This document shows positions 1 through 12,176 of a DNA stretch of 64,000 nt, piece by piece. The stretch spans positions 56,442,830 to 56,506,829 of the forward strand of contig NC_092344.1 in the NCBI RefSeq assembly GCF_963676685.1, written 5' to 3'. A program made the position numbers and the translations under genes. Under the pieces are notes generated by a model. The model ran no database searches. It saw only the letters and a list, made by a program, of their open reading frames with translations, and was not told where the DNA came from. Within the stretch, counting starts at the first letter, position 1. Each line of letters opens with the position of its first letter. Origin of the DNA: Mytilus edulis (lineage: Eukaryota; Mollusca; Bivalvia; Mytilida; Mytilidae).

Positions 1-217
1 TCTTTTTGTTTTTATTTCTTAACCCGAAACATTTGACTTGATATATTTTTTGTCAAAATGCAGAACTAAACTTGTACAAATAGCTAAGAAATAAGTGTTT
101 GCACACTTTCATCAGTTACTTCATACATTTCTCATATTTTTCATTGGTATACTAAACACTTACTTTGAAACTAACGTTTACTGCTTTTGTATCTCATAAA
201 CTGATTTTGCTTTTAAG

Positions 218-416
218 GCTATTCAGCGAATTGGCGGGGCCTCGTTTAAGACGGAATGTGATATTTTGATGTCAACCTCTCTTGACAGTTCATACAGAGA
301 AGTTTATGTTTCCTTCGCACAACAAGAGAGAAGATTGGAAAAAATGGAAGGAGAATATATTAAAGTTGATGAAGAGTTAAAATATGCCAAGGAAAAAATT
401 TGCCAGTTAGAAGAAA
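218..416 (+). CDS. HEPN/DZIP3-like coiled-coil exon of a split nSTAND-ankyrin gene
   Basis: I read this as an internal exon. It follows an AG acceptor at 216-217 (polypyrimidine ttttgctttt) and stays open to a possible GT donor at 417-418, leaving phase 1. The translation begins AIQRIGGASFKTECD and continues through TSLDSSYREVY into a heptad-rich stretch (QERRLEKMEGEYIKVDEELKYA), a coiled coil. I recognise this from memory as the N-terminal HEPN/DZIP3-like segment that precedes NTPase-ankyrin modules in bivalve proteins. The phase-1 end matches the phase of the acceptor at 2609-2610, so the exon would splice in frame to the NTPase exon. Upstream exons must lie outside the window. The donor (gtaaag) is not a strong consensus, so the exact 3' boundary is the least certain part. 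Confidence 0.55.
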
Positions 417-479
417 GTAAAGATAATACAAAATGTAATGGCTACTAACATATGAAATGGAGTATTTGTTGAGTAAGAG

Positions 480-695
480 AGGTGGACAAAGCTCAAACTG
501 ACAATGCCATGACAAAAAAAAACCCACGGAAAACAACCAAAATACAAGCACAGTCTACTAAACACACCTACGGGTGCGGGAATTCTCGCTACATTGAAGA
601 CCCATTGGTGGCCTTCGGCTGTTGTCTGCTCTATGGTCGGGTTAGTGTCGCTTTGACACATTCCCCATTTCCTTTCTCAATTTTACAACATAATA
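480..695 (-). repeat. Dispersed repeat fragment (Penelope-tail-like plus adjoining sequence)
   Basis: The first part (aaactgacaatgccatg) resembles the tail of the Penelope-like copies at 32100 and 36775. The second part, containing gaagacccattggtggcctt and tttgacacattccccatttcc-type sequence, looks like another interspersed repeat. Boundaries are approximate. Confidence 0.45.
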
Positions 696-881
696 AACTA
701 AAGACTGAACAAGAAGAATCCAACCAAAACCATTGATGATTTCAAGGTTTATGCAGAAGGGTTAGCAGATCATGCGTTACGATTTCATACGCATATGGAG
801 CTATTGACAAAGTGATGAATGATTTGAAGTTTCAAACTTCAAAGAAATTAATGGAAATTTGTTTTTTTTATCATTTATGAT

Positions 882-907
882 AATTAATATCGTTAACGAT
901 ATTAATT
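882..907. repeat. Perfect 26-bp palindrome
   Basis: AATTAATATCGTT followed directly by its reverse complement, with no loop. It lies in the intron. It may be a cruciform or a relic of a small foldback element; no flanking duplication was seen. Confidence 0.8.
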
Positions 908-1929
908 TTGGTATAGTGACAATGTATGTTCCTTAAATGATCCTCGATGGCACATTATTGGTAGCATAAACTATATCGTCGAAATGTGTTTTTAATAAGT
1001 CTTGTCAAATTAGTTTACAAAAAGAGGTTAACATTGTCTTATTTTTCGTTTTTTCAATGGACCTTGAAATTGCAGCTCATACACATCTTTAACCATGTTT
1101 CACTAAGGAAAACATTTGTTTGTAGTACAAAATATGCAATTGTTACTAAACAATTTGCAACTATATAGTCCGAAATCTAAGTGAGGCATTTAAAAATAAA
1201 CTATATTAAGGGTTGTGATCACTTTTGTAGGTCTGTATATTACGAAATTTCACAGTGTAATAATATAGCAGCAAAAGAAATGAAAACAAATATGCGCAAT
1301 TTTGTTCATATACCAAACAGAAACGTCGTTCACATAATTGCATTTATCGTTTCACTGCATTAAATAGAAAATGATGATTTAGTAACAAGGTTCCTACAAG
1401 AAATTCCCAGACTTTGTTAAATAAATTTTTATCATAAAATTTGAAAAATAAATTACTTGTTTGTTCATGTGGTACTAGACTTCATTGTTTACAAAAAGTT
1501 CTACACATATTTCCAAATCAAAACAAACCTCCAACTGAGTCACAAAAGTCGAACACATCATTAAAGGTGACCTGCATAGATACAGATTTATACTTGTTTT
1601 AGCTATATCTTTATCAGAAAACTTTTTTCAGTGAAATCATTTCTAGTAGCGTATGCAGTTATCCCCTATCTATAAGCCACATAATTGTCAAATACAAGAG
1701 AACAAGGGGAAATCATGTGATTTTTTTTTATAATACTTTCATATTTTTAGCATTGAAACAACAAAGGGGTGCGTAATCATTAACAAGTTGCCCCAAAGTT
1801 TCATTAAAAAGAAACAAAAGATACAAAAAGGATTTTCAAACTTAAAAGTCGAAAAAAACCTGTCGATGACTTGCCAAATAAAAACTGGAAAACGATAAAA
1901 AGACAAAGAACAGTATTTTTATAGTTCGT

Positions 1930-2310
1930 TCTTATGTTGTACTGTTATACCACTGTCCCAGGTTAGGGGGAGGGTTGGGATCCCGCTAACATGTTTAACC
2001 CCGCCTCATTATTTATGCATGTGCCTGTCACAAGTCAGGAGCCTGTAATTCAGTGGTTGTCGTTTGTTTATGTGTTACATATTTGTTATTCGTTCATTTT
2101 TTTTATATAAATAAGGCCGTTAGTTTTCTCGTTTGAATTGTTTTACATTGTCTTATCGGGGCCTTTTATAGCTGACTATACGGTATGGACTTTGCTCATT
2201 GTTGAAGGCCGTACGGTGACCTATAGTTGTTAATGTCTGTCGTTTTGGTCTTTTGTGGATAGTTGTCTCATTGGCAATCATACCACATCTTCTTTTTTAT
2301 AGTACACGAA
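1930..2310 (+). repeat. Dispersed repeat 'A' (about 380 bp)
   Basis: The copy runs from a GC-richer block (gttgggatcccgctaacatg) through tttatagctgactatacgg and ggccgtacggtgacc to the tail tgtctcattggcaatcatacc. The same sequence recurs at about 6895-7100, 13690-13760, 20598-20690 and 26860-27050 on the plus strand, and inverted at 22945-23200, 33997-34130, 50950-51160 and 55560-56088. The family is retroposon-like, but no A/B boxes or coding were identified. Confidence 0.75.
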
Positions 2311-2610
2311 ACACAATCAAGAAAACTAAAGACTGAGTAACGCAAACCAGGTTGGATTTTCGTTGTTCTTTAAAACTATTACATTGAGTTGTACTCAGAT
2401 TAATGGTCGTACTCTTTAGGTATATCCCCTTATTTCTTCTCACGAACACGTATCTGATGCGTTTGGATACGTTTTTAATTGACCGCCCCCATTAGCAACA
2501 TTCGTTGGGTACATCTGTGTTAAGTCATCTAATATTAAGTACACATTCGTTCTCTATCTATTGTTTTGCTATACCATAACATTTTCTAAGTATGAACTTG
2601 TTGGTTACAG

Positions 2611-4873
2611 ATAACCTTTTATTAGAAGTTGCTGATTGGGAACAAGACGATAAAAATTTCTTTGTGACATCTACTGTTCAAAAGATTTTGGAAAGTGTAC
2701 AGCAGACATCATTTGTTGTAATCAGTGGTAGTCCAGGAATGGGAAAAAGTGCTACAGCCTATCACTTAGCGTTACTTTTTCGTAATGTAATGGGATATGA
2801 AATTTTGCCAATCAATGAACCATCGGATATTTTGAAATTTTGTAAATTTGGACGAAAACAAATAGTCATCATTGATGATATATGTGGGAAATTTGCTATT
2901 AACAATCACAGTGTTGCCTCATGGATGAATTTGAAAAAGTCCATTGTCAAACTGATCAGTCAAACAGAAGATACGATACATATCATTGCAACTTGCAGGC
3001 TGCATATACGCAAAACTAAACAGTTTGAGAAATTCATCCAGGCATTTAAAATAAAGGAATGTGATCTTCTCTCTGATGAATTTGCATTGGATTTGAATGA
3101 GAAATGTAAAATCGGATTATGTCATTTAAATCAAGAATATATTGATCTAATAGGAGACGGAGTTATCTTTGAAACGGATTCGTTTCCCCTTCTTTGTAAG
3201 CTATCATCGGGAACGAAATTTAATCCTGATTTTTTTAAAAAGCCGTATGATATATATAAACAAGAATTAGATGAAATGGCGACGAGTAATAAAGAGTGCT
3301 TTTTTGGCCTTGCTTTGCTAGTTCTGTTTAACAACAATTTAAAGACATGCTTATTTAAAGACAGAGATAACCAAATATTTAATGATATGTTTGAGGAAGT
3401 GTACGAAGAACTGGAAATGTCAGAGAGGCCGTCTAAATTATCCGTTCTACGTAGTCTGCAAACACTAAAAGGAACATTTGTTAAAGAAAGCGAAGGTTCG
3501 TTTTCAGCTATACACGATAAGGTGTTCGATTTTGTTGCATTTTTCATCGGGAAAATGTTGGTCAAATCCATCCTAAATTATGGAAATCGCACTTTCGTTG
3601 CAGATCGAATGAGTTTTAGAGTCTTTGATGAAACAGACGATTTTGTAATTATGCTTGATGAAGATCAAGAAGAGCTGTACTTTCAAAGAATCAAGGAAGA
3701 AATAAGAAGTCGATCATTTGTGACTGTTTTCCGCAGTATAATAGCCACAACAACTTATTACCAACAGAAACTGATATCATTCTTGTCTAAACACTGTGAC
3801 ACTTTGTCTATTCTTACCGGAAATTTGTGGGCAGTGGTTTTGAGCGCATCAAACGGCTGTGATATCTTAAATATCTTCATTATAGAAGAAAGATTTAAAA
3901 GACTAAATCGTGATCACGCAACTGAAACAGATTTGAAAGCCGATGACGTTTTGTGGGATGTATTATGTGACACACAAATAAATACTGACGACGAGATACA
4001 TAACGGTATTTTTATAACATCTATAAACGGCCCCCTTTTTACTGCAATTGACTTAAAACGGGAAGATTTGATTCAAGTATTACTTGACACTGGAAATGCA
4101 ATCAATATAAACAAAACTCTTTTAATAGAAGACGACGATATCACACCTCTGCTTTATGCATATTATGAACATGATCTTGGTATTGCAAAAATGTTCATAC
4201 AGTATAAATCTGATGTTAATCTATCGTATATTAAAGGTAATACTTTGCTGCATTTAGTTTGTAGTAATGACGATAATGATTTCCTTGAATTTTTACTCAA
4301 CTGTGAAGACTGTGACCTGAATAAGAGGAATGATTTAAAAGAAACACCTCTATTTCTTGCTTGTCGGAATGGAAGTTCGGATTGTGTTGAAATACTTGTT
4401 GAAAGTCAATGCGATAAAGATAGCAGTAATATTGAAGGCCAGAGTCCTTTGCAAATAGCTTGTTCGCAGGAATATGATGACATAGTTGAAATCATTTTGA
4501 ATAACAGTTTCTGTGAAATCGACCACTTGGACAACATTGATAATACTGCTTTTACAACAACTTGTGAACGGGGAAACACAGAAATTGCACGTCTTTTGGT
4601 ATCATATGGCTGTACGATAAACACTGCTAACAATCATGGAATGACTGCCTTACATATTTCAGCTGCGATGGGATTTGTTGAAATAGTTGAGTTATTACTT
4701 GTGAACAATTGCGAAATCAACGTATGCGACAGTTTTAATCAAACGCCTTTATGTTTGGCAATTGAAAACTATCAAAAGCCTTGTATAAAACTGCTTATTT
4801 CTCACGGATGCGATGTGAATATTTTTAATCTTGAAGAACAAACCCCGCTTTATATAGCATGCAGAAAAAGATA
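2611..4873 (+). CDS. nSTAND3-type NTPase with ankyrin repeats, 5' portion of split gene
   Basis: The frame is open from an ATG at 2592, but an acceptor (ttacag) ends at 2610, so the exon probably starts at 2611. Numbering from the ATG, the Walker A loop is GSPGMGKS at residues 46-53 and the Walker B strand is IVIIDD at 91-96, followed by IHIIATCR. This is the pattern of the STAND P-loop NTPases annotated as nSTAND3 in molluscs. After a helical linker, about nine ankyrin repeats run from about residue 475 (motifs TPLFLACRNG, SPLQIACS, TALHISAAMG, TPLYIACRK). Such proteins are thought to be intracellular sensors; the ligand is unknown. The last repeat is cut after its TPLYIAC helix by the giant insertion. 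The frame then runs 82 bp into the terminal repeat and stops at 4952, which is not native. The remainder lies at 29511-29987. Confidence 0.9.
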
Positions 4874-5098
4874 CACTACCAACAATTTGACTAGCGTTTA
4901 CATGTACATTAAATGCCGCTATAAAAACAGTACTTTTAGGAAACATTACTAATCAGTACATTAAATGCCGCTATATAAACAGTAAGTTTAGTAAACATTA
5001 CTAAACAGTACATTAAATGCCGCTATATAAACAGTACTTTTAGGAAACATCACTATTCAGTACATTAACTTTTATATCATTTTCAGTAATGTTGGGAA
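4874..5098 (+). repeat. Left terminal inverted repeat with three 62-bp units
   Basis: The outermost 37 bp are unique to the terminus. They are followed by three near-identical units (acattaaatgccgctata, then aacagtac, then aggaaacat) starting near 4912, 4957 and 5009. The same three units occur in inverse orientation at 29276-29482. Confidence 0.92.
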
Positions 5099-5460
5099 AA
5101 AGTTGATTACAGTACTGAAAATTACAGTCATTTTTCAGTACTGAAAATTTCAGCCATTTTTCAGTACTGAAAATTTCAGCCATTTTTCAGTACTGAAAAT
5201 TTCAGTCATTTTTCAGTACTGAAAATTTCAGTCATTTTTCAGTACTGAAAATTTCAGTCATTTTCAGTACTGAAAATTTCAGTCATTTTTCAGTACTGAA
5301 AATTTCAGTCATTTTTCAGTACTGAAAATTTCAGTCATTTTTCAGTACGGAAAATTTCAGTCATTTTTCAGTACGGAAAATTTCAGTCATTTTTCAGTAC
5401 TGAAAATTTAATTATTTTACAGTACTGAAAGTTCAATCATTTTTAAGTACAGAAAGTTGT
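5099..5460 (+). repeat. Left subterminal array of a 26-27-bp CAGTACTG repeat
   Basis: About 13 copies of catttttcagtactgaaaat followed by ttcagt/c. Each copy holds the palindrome CAGTACTG within a longer partial palindrome (TTTTCAGTACTGAAAA). Two units carry CAGTACGG. Multiple subterminal motifs of this kind are typical transposase-binding arrays; that role here is inference. Confidence 0.92.
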
Positions 5461-5682
5461 AGTCAAATTCAAGACCTAATAAAAAAACTCGGTTATGCTA
5501 TCACAAGGGGCCCTATCACAAATATCATAAGCCCCAAGGGTGAGTTGGGAATAGAAATATGCTCACTTGGTCCTGTTCCGATCGGCAGTAAAAAGCTTGT
5601 TAAAGTGGGGCGTCCGTCTGGCTGTGAAAGATGTATCAAATTTGCAGCTACGTCCTGTCAGAATGCATATATCGAGGTTTAA
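5404..5682 (+). CDS. Unrecognised open frame just inside the left end of the giant element
   Basis: A frame with no in-frame ATG near its start is open for about 92 codons, from within the last subterminal repeat to a TAA at 5680-5682. A potential acceptor (attattttacag) ends near 5421. The translation includes LIKKLGYAITRGPITN and then GRPSGCERCIKFAATSCQ, with a CxxC pair and a third Cys. The composition looks protein-like rather than random. I do not recognise the family. It could be the last exon of an element-encoded or captured gene, or simply a chance open frame. Confidence 0.3.
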   Translation, partial: KFNYFTVLKVQSFLSTESCSQIQDLIKKLGYAITRGPITNIISPKGELGIEICSLGPVPIGSKKLVKVGRPSGCERCIKFAATSCQNAYIEV

Positions 5683-7850
5683 TCCAATGCCTCGAGTAAA
5701 TAGAGTGACAAGATCTCTGTTAAGAACCCTTGCAACAACTCTTCTTGTTGCATGGCAAAATTTTTGTCCCTTACTTATATACCTTTATTTTCCAGTGGAA
5801 GTCGAAATTCCCCCTGATCATCATCGGGATGGGCCTCTATTATTAAAAGACCTACTAGTACCTGTTGTATTTATTGTTAACTTGTTCTCGTCCAGAACCA
5901 TCGTGAAATATTTGCCACTGGACATAAAGCAATCAACAATCAATAAAAATTAATCATCAACAAATATCATAAGTTGGTTTGGGATAAAAACAAGAATTTT
6001 ATTTTAAAACTCCATGGCTATATTTAATCTTTCATTTCAACACATTAATACATTAAAGAGGATTCTTTTGATGAACTTTATGACCACATTCGTTATGTGC
6101 CTGTTTCAAGCCACGACTTCTCATTTTTGATTGTTGTTATTTGTTGTATGTCATAACTGGTGTTATTCAATGTTTTTGGCGTAAACCAGTGCGGGTTTTT
6201 TTTTTCCTGACGATTAGTTTCGCTAGTTATCAAGATGACTTTTACAGCTTTCCATGCGCAATGATGTTTTCATTGATGATTTTTGTGAAAGGCGGAAAAG
6301 GAGCTGTCATAAAAAACAGTCAAATTCAATCACATTAGCAACAAATACAAAACTATCAGACAGGGGTCACCAATACAGTTTTTCAATATTAAGCAGTCAG
6401 CACCATACAAGAAGTTCTGAATAGGTCCGAGAGAAAAAAAATAGATGTCATCTAGATGTAAAGCACAATGTCAGAATATCGTTCATCAAACTAAATGTAT
6501 AACTACACAAAGACATATCTATAACATGACTTCGTCCGACTTGGGACAGAGGTGCATATAAATATGGCGGGTTAAACCGATTTTGTCGACGTCTGACGTT
6601 GAACATTATGGTTATTTATATAGTATCCTTGTTCTGTTGTTGTTCGTTGGGAGGCATACCACATCTCCTTGTTTTATTAATAGAACTAAATATGTAGATT
6701 ATATATATGCAGTCGTCTATATTAAAACTGTTGCTCTTTCATACTTTCTTGTAGCACTTGAAATGCAATGACGTCTTTAATATAGTTCACGTTTCTCTTA
6801 TAGAGAGAAAAGATTCTGTTGATACCATGACAGTTTGTTATCAGTAATAATTTAAAAGTAATTCAAAAGAATAAGCACACGTTTCAAGATATTTTTATAA
6901 CATTAACCTTGGATCAAGTCAGGAACCTGTAGTCTAGTGGTTGTGGTTGGTTCATTTCGGTAATATTTGTTGTTTGTAAATTGTTTTGTTATACATGTAC
7001 ATTAGGCAGTTAATATTCTGATATGAATTGTTTCATATTCATATTTCACATGTTTAAACCTTTTATAGCGACTTTTACTCACTCTATGAAGGTCGTACAG
7101 TCGACTACAATTGCGTATATCTACCTAAAACTTTGGTGAATTATTATAGTTGTATCATTGAAAATTATAACAACATTCCTTATTTTTACCAACACTGATA
7201 TTTTCTATTCAACGGCAAGAAAATAGAACTTTGCTTCGTATTGTTCTTTGTGTGGTTTTAATATAGCATAAGAATTTTGACAGCAGTAGATTTTGAATGA
7301 AAAGCTGGACTAATTTTTAGGGTAGTAAGGCAGAATCCAATTAAAATACATAATTCTAAATATGAAAAGAAATGTTAGTTAAATCTCCACAAAACAGTAA
7401 CACTTCTACAAAAGATATTTCAGTCTATTACTAATTGGAGTCTTATTAGATTTTCTTCATCTTTTACGTTACAAGTAAAGGAGTGTTCAAGTGCAAAAAA
7501 ATGATTTTTTTTGTCCTTGACCTAAAGCACTTTCAAAATCACGGTTAGTGTAAAAGATCTAAACTACAGACAAATTTTCTACCTATGAACCCAAAGTGAA
7601 TCGATCTATCACATGATTTTTTTTAATTGGAAATGAACACGAATCGAGTCTTCACAAGAATTTAACAGTAACTGAACATATTGTAGATAATATTATAGAA
7701 AGTAAATATGACTTTTTTTGGTCGTGAGCATGTTTTATACAACCTATCTTTATTTCTTTCTTGTTGATCAAATTTCTTGGTCCTCAACAATTAAAGTCAG
7801 TCCTGTAAGCTCTAACCAATAATGTCTCAGACAAATACAACTTATAAGAT
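5683..7850. other. AT-rich interior with no recognised gene
   Basis: No convincing coding frame. Fragments of dispersed repeat A lie at about 6590-6665 and 6895-7110. A long frame at 5567-5953 has no recognisable motif and overlaps the better-looking frame above. Confidence 0.5.
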
Positions 7851-8730
7851 GCAACGAGAATGCTCAAGCTGAAACGTTTCGCTTGCTTTTATATTCACGA
7901 ATTATTTTATGCTGATAGACCAAGGTTAGAGTTTTAGTACAGGTGTCACATACATCACACATTGTCAAAGATCCATGAAAATGAAGTCAATGTGAGATAA
8001 ACCAATATAAGTCAGAAAGACATGTATAGCTGACAATCATTATACACGCGTAATATAGTTTTTCTATTGCTTATCTCATACAAGAAACAGCTAAAACAAT
8101 GAAAATTACATATTGACCAATGAACCATGAAAAAATAAAGTCAAGGTGACTCGTCAGATGACCCCTGCTAGACAAGACATTTAAATCATAAAATCATTTC
8201 ATACACTATATCTAGTTTTATATACTAGTATTGCTAAAAGAAATAGACAAAAAAACTAAATTTAACATTGACTAATGACCTGTGCAAATTAGACAAATAA
8301 TAGTTTACAAGACACATAGAAAACTAATGACTAAGCAACACGAATCCCACCATGGGTTTGATCTCGGGTGCTCCTGAAGGGTATGCTGATCCTGTTCCAC
8401 ATATAAATGTAGCACCCATCCTGTTGCTCATGTTATTACAAATCCGTTAAATAGTCCAATTCGGTAGTTCATTAATAGGTAAGTGGGAAAATAACATAAT
8501 AAAAATAGAAATTTGTTTTCAAGCAGTTGCTTGACAATGAAAATGAGGTCAAGGCCAACAGACATAATACAGACTTTCGTTATACATGTATAAGCCACAA
8601 GGTATGAAGCCTCCAGTTAAAGTCAATTACCATATAAAATATCAAGCTCAATACAAATAGCTAACGCCGTAGGATTGTTATCTGTATCTTTCGCATGTCA
8701 CAGGCATGACAATAAAGCAAGAAGACAAGC
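7850..8730 (+). mobile_element. Degenerate tandem-core element, first copy of the 146-bp family
   Basis: It starts near gagaatgctcaagctgaaacg, carries two or three diverged core units (ccatgaaaatgaagtcaatg and relatives at 7969, 8122 and 8530), and ends with a decayed tail (agctaacgccgtaggattg) resembling the intact tail at 10730. It is interrupted at about 8314-8480 by a Penelope-tail fragment. Confidence 0.55.
8314..8480 (-). repeat. Penelope-tail-type repeat fragment
   Basis: Contains gcaacacgaatcccacc, gtgctcctgaagggt and ttaaatagtccaattcggtag. It matches the tail of the Penelope-like copies at 32200-32340 and 36860-36960. Confidence 0.65.
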
Positions 8731-9720
8731 AAAGTCATGTACATCGATGACTCGCATCCTGGATTTTAGTTGTATTTGTTGATCAACTTTGAAACAAATT
8801 ACTCAGGGAAAAGGGTCTTACTTGCAAAAGACAGAACGAAAGATTTTTTTCTAATCCATTTATCAACTTAATATTCTAAAAATAATTTATTCAAACGCCT
8901 GTACCAAGGTAGGGACCTTCTCATTGCTTGTCTCATGTCCAAAAAAACATAAAAAAAATCTTTGTTGATTTAGTTTTCATTCACAATGCAGAGCATGCTA
9001 CATGTATCAAGTGTCGATGGTATGTTTCCCTTTTGATTTTTGTTTGGTGTTTTTTATCGATTAATTGCTGTCGGATACGAATGCGGTTTTTTTGGGGGGA
9101 GGGGGACAGGGACCCATTCCTCTATATGGAGCTACATGAATGGTGAAAGCATAAAATTTCTACATGTCACACAACATGGAAAGGCCTATTTCAATGTTTT
9201 GTACTTAAATGTTTCATTAAAACTAAATTTTCTCTTTTGGGACTTTATCTGTAATGTTCATACAATAATTTTAATTTAAATTGTATATTATTATGAACGA
9301 GCTTCTGGTTTTGAAAATATACACTCATGGCAAGTTATTATAGGTTCTTTCGGTCTCTTTAAAAATACACCACCACTGTATGTCTCTTACAGTTTTGTTT
9401 AAATGTTCTTCCCTGTACATAATTACTTATTTGTATGTTATATTCTTGTAGGATGTTGATTCAATGATAAAATCATGTTTAATAAACCGTATTAGACTCT
9501 TGGAATTCTTCATTCTGTTGCTGAAATCTAAAAATAAAATTCAGGGTACAATTTTCTTAAATAATCATCAAATACTACGGTAACCTTACCAATCAGGGTT
9601 ATTATTAAGGAATTTTAAGATGAGTCCATATATTTAGCATTTCTGACACGTGCAATGGTGAGATTAAGGATTTTTTGTGATTTATAATTTATCATTGCAG
9701 TCTCCATGATAAACTAGAAC
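8731..9720. other. No feature recognised
   Basis: AT-rich sequence. The two overlapping frames near 8928-9279 show no family motif and are probably chance. Confidence 0.5.
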
Positions 9721-10806
9721 AAGATAAACAAGAGTGCACACGCTGAAATATCTCGCCTTCTTTACTTATCATTGATATTATGTTGATAGTCCTAAGTATA
9801 AAGCTTTATTAAAGACTGTCACATAAACTTAACATTAACCAAGATAACTGAAAAAAGACCAATGAACCATGAAAATGAGGTCAAGGTCAGATGAACCATG
9901 CCAGGCAGACATGTACAGCTATGCTTCCATACAACAAATATAGTTGACCTATAACTTATAGTTTAAGAAAAACAGACCAAAACACAAAAACTTAACACTG
10001 AGCAATTAACCATGAAAATGAGTTCACGGTCAAATTAAACCTGCACGACTGACATATAGATCATAAAATATTTCCATACACTAAATATAGTTGACCTATG
10101 GCATATGGTATTAGATAAAAAGGCCAAAACTCAAAAACTTAACTTTGACCACTGAACCATGAAAATGAGGTCAAGGTCAGATGACATCTGCTCGCTAGAC
10201 ATGTACACCTTACAATCATTCCATACAACAAATATAGAAGATCTATTGCATAAATTATGAGAAAAACAGACCAAAACACAAAAATCTAACTATAACCACT
10301 GAACCATGAAAATGAGGTCAAGGTCAGATGACATCGGCCAGTTGGACATGTACACCTTGCAGTCCTTCCATACACCGAATATACTAGCCCTATTGATTAT
10401 AGTATCTGAGATATGGACTTGACCACCAAAACTTAACCTTGTTCACTGATCCATGAAATGAGGTCGAGGTCAGGTGAAAACTGTCTGACAGGCATGAAGA
10501 ACTTGCAAGGTATGCACATACCAAATATAGTTATCCAATTAGTTATAATAAGAGAGAATTTAACATTACAAAAAATATTAACTTTTTTTTCAAGTGGTCA
10601 CTGAACCATGAAAATGAGGTCAAGGACATTGGACATGTTACTGACCAAAAGTTCGTAACATGAGGCATCTATATACAATTTGTGAAGCATCCAGGTCTTC
10701 TACCTTCTAAAATATAAAGCTTTTAAGAAGTTAGCTAACGCCGCCGCCGTAGCCGGATCACTATCCCTATGTCGAGCTTTCTGCAACAAAGGTTGCAGGC
10801 TCGACA
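9720..10806 (+). mobile_element. Pearl/Helitron-like element with 146-bp tandem core and terminal hairpin
   Basis: It begins about ctagaacaagataaacaagag, followed by core units each opening with aaccatgaaaatgaggtcaag at about 9873, 10008, 10155, 10301, 10446 and 10602 (period about 146 bp). It ends in a CG-rich tail and a hairpin, GTCGAGC...GCTCGAC, at 10771-10805, then AAAAA. The layout of tandem core plus 3' hairpin matches what is described for bivalve pearl elements and helentron-type non-autonomous elements. No coding. Confidence 0.7.
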
Positions 10807-11205
10807 AAAATTTAATAATAACATTAACGGTACCAATTTTTCTGCACCAGATGCGCATTTCGACAACACTTGTCTCTTCAGTGATGCTCGTGGCCAAAAT
10901 ATTTAAAATCCAAAGCGTATATAAAAGATGAAGAGCTATAATAAGTTAACCCTTAAAATTAGATCTATGAATATTTTTTAGTCATTGCTATAACATTGTT
11001 TTTATTATCCATAGTTCATGGATGGAGTATGATGCATGCACATACATAATTTTTTAAATTCTGTATTTTACTGATAATTATACTCACTTTTATAGTCAAC
11101 ATCACACTTTTACACTAACCGCAGCAACTGCAGGTGAGACACAGAGTTCTGTGGATTCATTTAGAAAATGTTCAATCTATGTATCCCTATGAAGATTTCT
11201 TGTTC
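10807..11205. other. Short spacer without recognised gene
   Basis: AT-rich; no coding or structured repeat seen. Confidence 0.5.
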
Positions 11206-12176
11206 CCTAGTTTGGTAAAATAATTAAGCTCATTAGTATGCAGAGGAAACCAGTTTTTACAATTCTAGATAAGTTAACGGACAATGATAACGGATAAAAA
11301 TTTATGAATATAGCAAAGTGGGCTAAAACAAATATGAAATAATATAAAATAAAATTTTGAATTAAAACCAAAAAGTATACAGATCTTAAGATTAATGTTA
11401 CAAAGAAGTATGTAAAGTTTAAGCAATAATCATAAATTGATTTTGAGATACGGCGTGACATGTATGTAAAAATACCCTCCCCCTTTTTTTACAAAATACT
11501 AAATAACTGACAAATGAAATTTTAAATCATCACCAAAAAGTATACAGATCTTGAGATCAATATAACAAAGAAGTGTGTAAAGTTTTAAGCAACAATCATA
11601 AATTGATTTTGAGATACGGCGTGACATGTAAAAATACCCTCCCCCTTTTTTACAAAATACTAAATAACTGAAAAACAATATTTTAAATCATCACCAAAAA
11701 GTATACAGATCTAAGATTAATATAACAAAAAAAGTGTGTAAAGTTTTAAGCAATAATCATAAATCGTTTTGAGATACGTCGCGACATGTAAAAATCCCCT
11801 CACCTTTTTTACAAAATACTAAATAACTCAAAAATGAAATTTTGAATCATCACCAAAAAGTATACAGATCTTAAAATCAATATAACTAAGAAGTGTGTAA
11901 AGTTTTTGATATACAGTGCGACATGTGAAAAAAACACCCCCCTGTTTTAGTTACAAAGTGCCGCAACTCAAAAAGTTTTAATCTTATTTTGACCGAAAAG
12001 TATACAGATCATTTGACTATCATAAGAAACAACTACAATAAGTTTCGTGAAATTTGGATAAGTCGTTCTCAAGTTACGGCGCGACATGTTTACGCCGGAC
12101 AGACGGACAGACGGACGGACACCGGACATTTGTATAACATAATACGTCCCGTCAAAATTTTGACGGGCGTATAAAA
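11206..12176 (+). mobile_element. Tandem-core element (about 160-bp units) with GACGGAC stretch and terminal hairpin
   Basis: Five units share aaaaagtatacagatct, gtgtaaagttttaagcaa and gagatacggcgtgacatg (starts near 11368, 11530, 11690, 11850 and 11990). The array ends in gacagacggacagacgg and a hairpin, TACGTCCCGTCAAAA with its near-complement, at 12143-12171, followed by TAAAAAAG. An inverted relative of the end lies at 46970-47290. Confidence 0.75.

Larger units (their letters stand above)
417..2610 (+). other. Probable intron of the nSTAND-ankyrin gene
   Basis: A 2,194-bp AT-rich interval with no plausible coding frame, bounded by gtaaag on the left and ttggttacag on the right. It contains a dispersed-repeat fragment at about 480-695, a perfect 26-bp palindrome at 882-907, and a copy of a common mussel-type dispersed repeat at about 1930-2310. 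Confidence 0.5.

Noticed and set aside
5567-5953. 128-codon plus-strand frame
   Set aside because: No motif, hydrophobic patch from AT-rich sequence, and it overlaps a more protein-like frame at 5404-5682.
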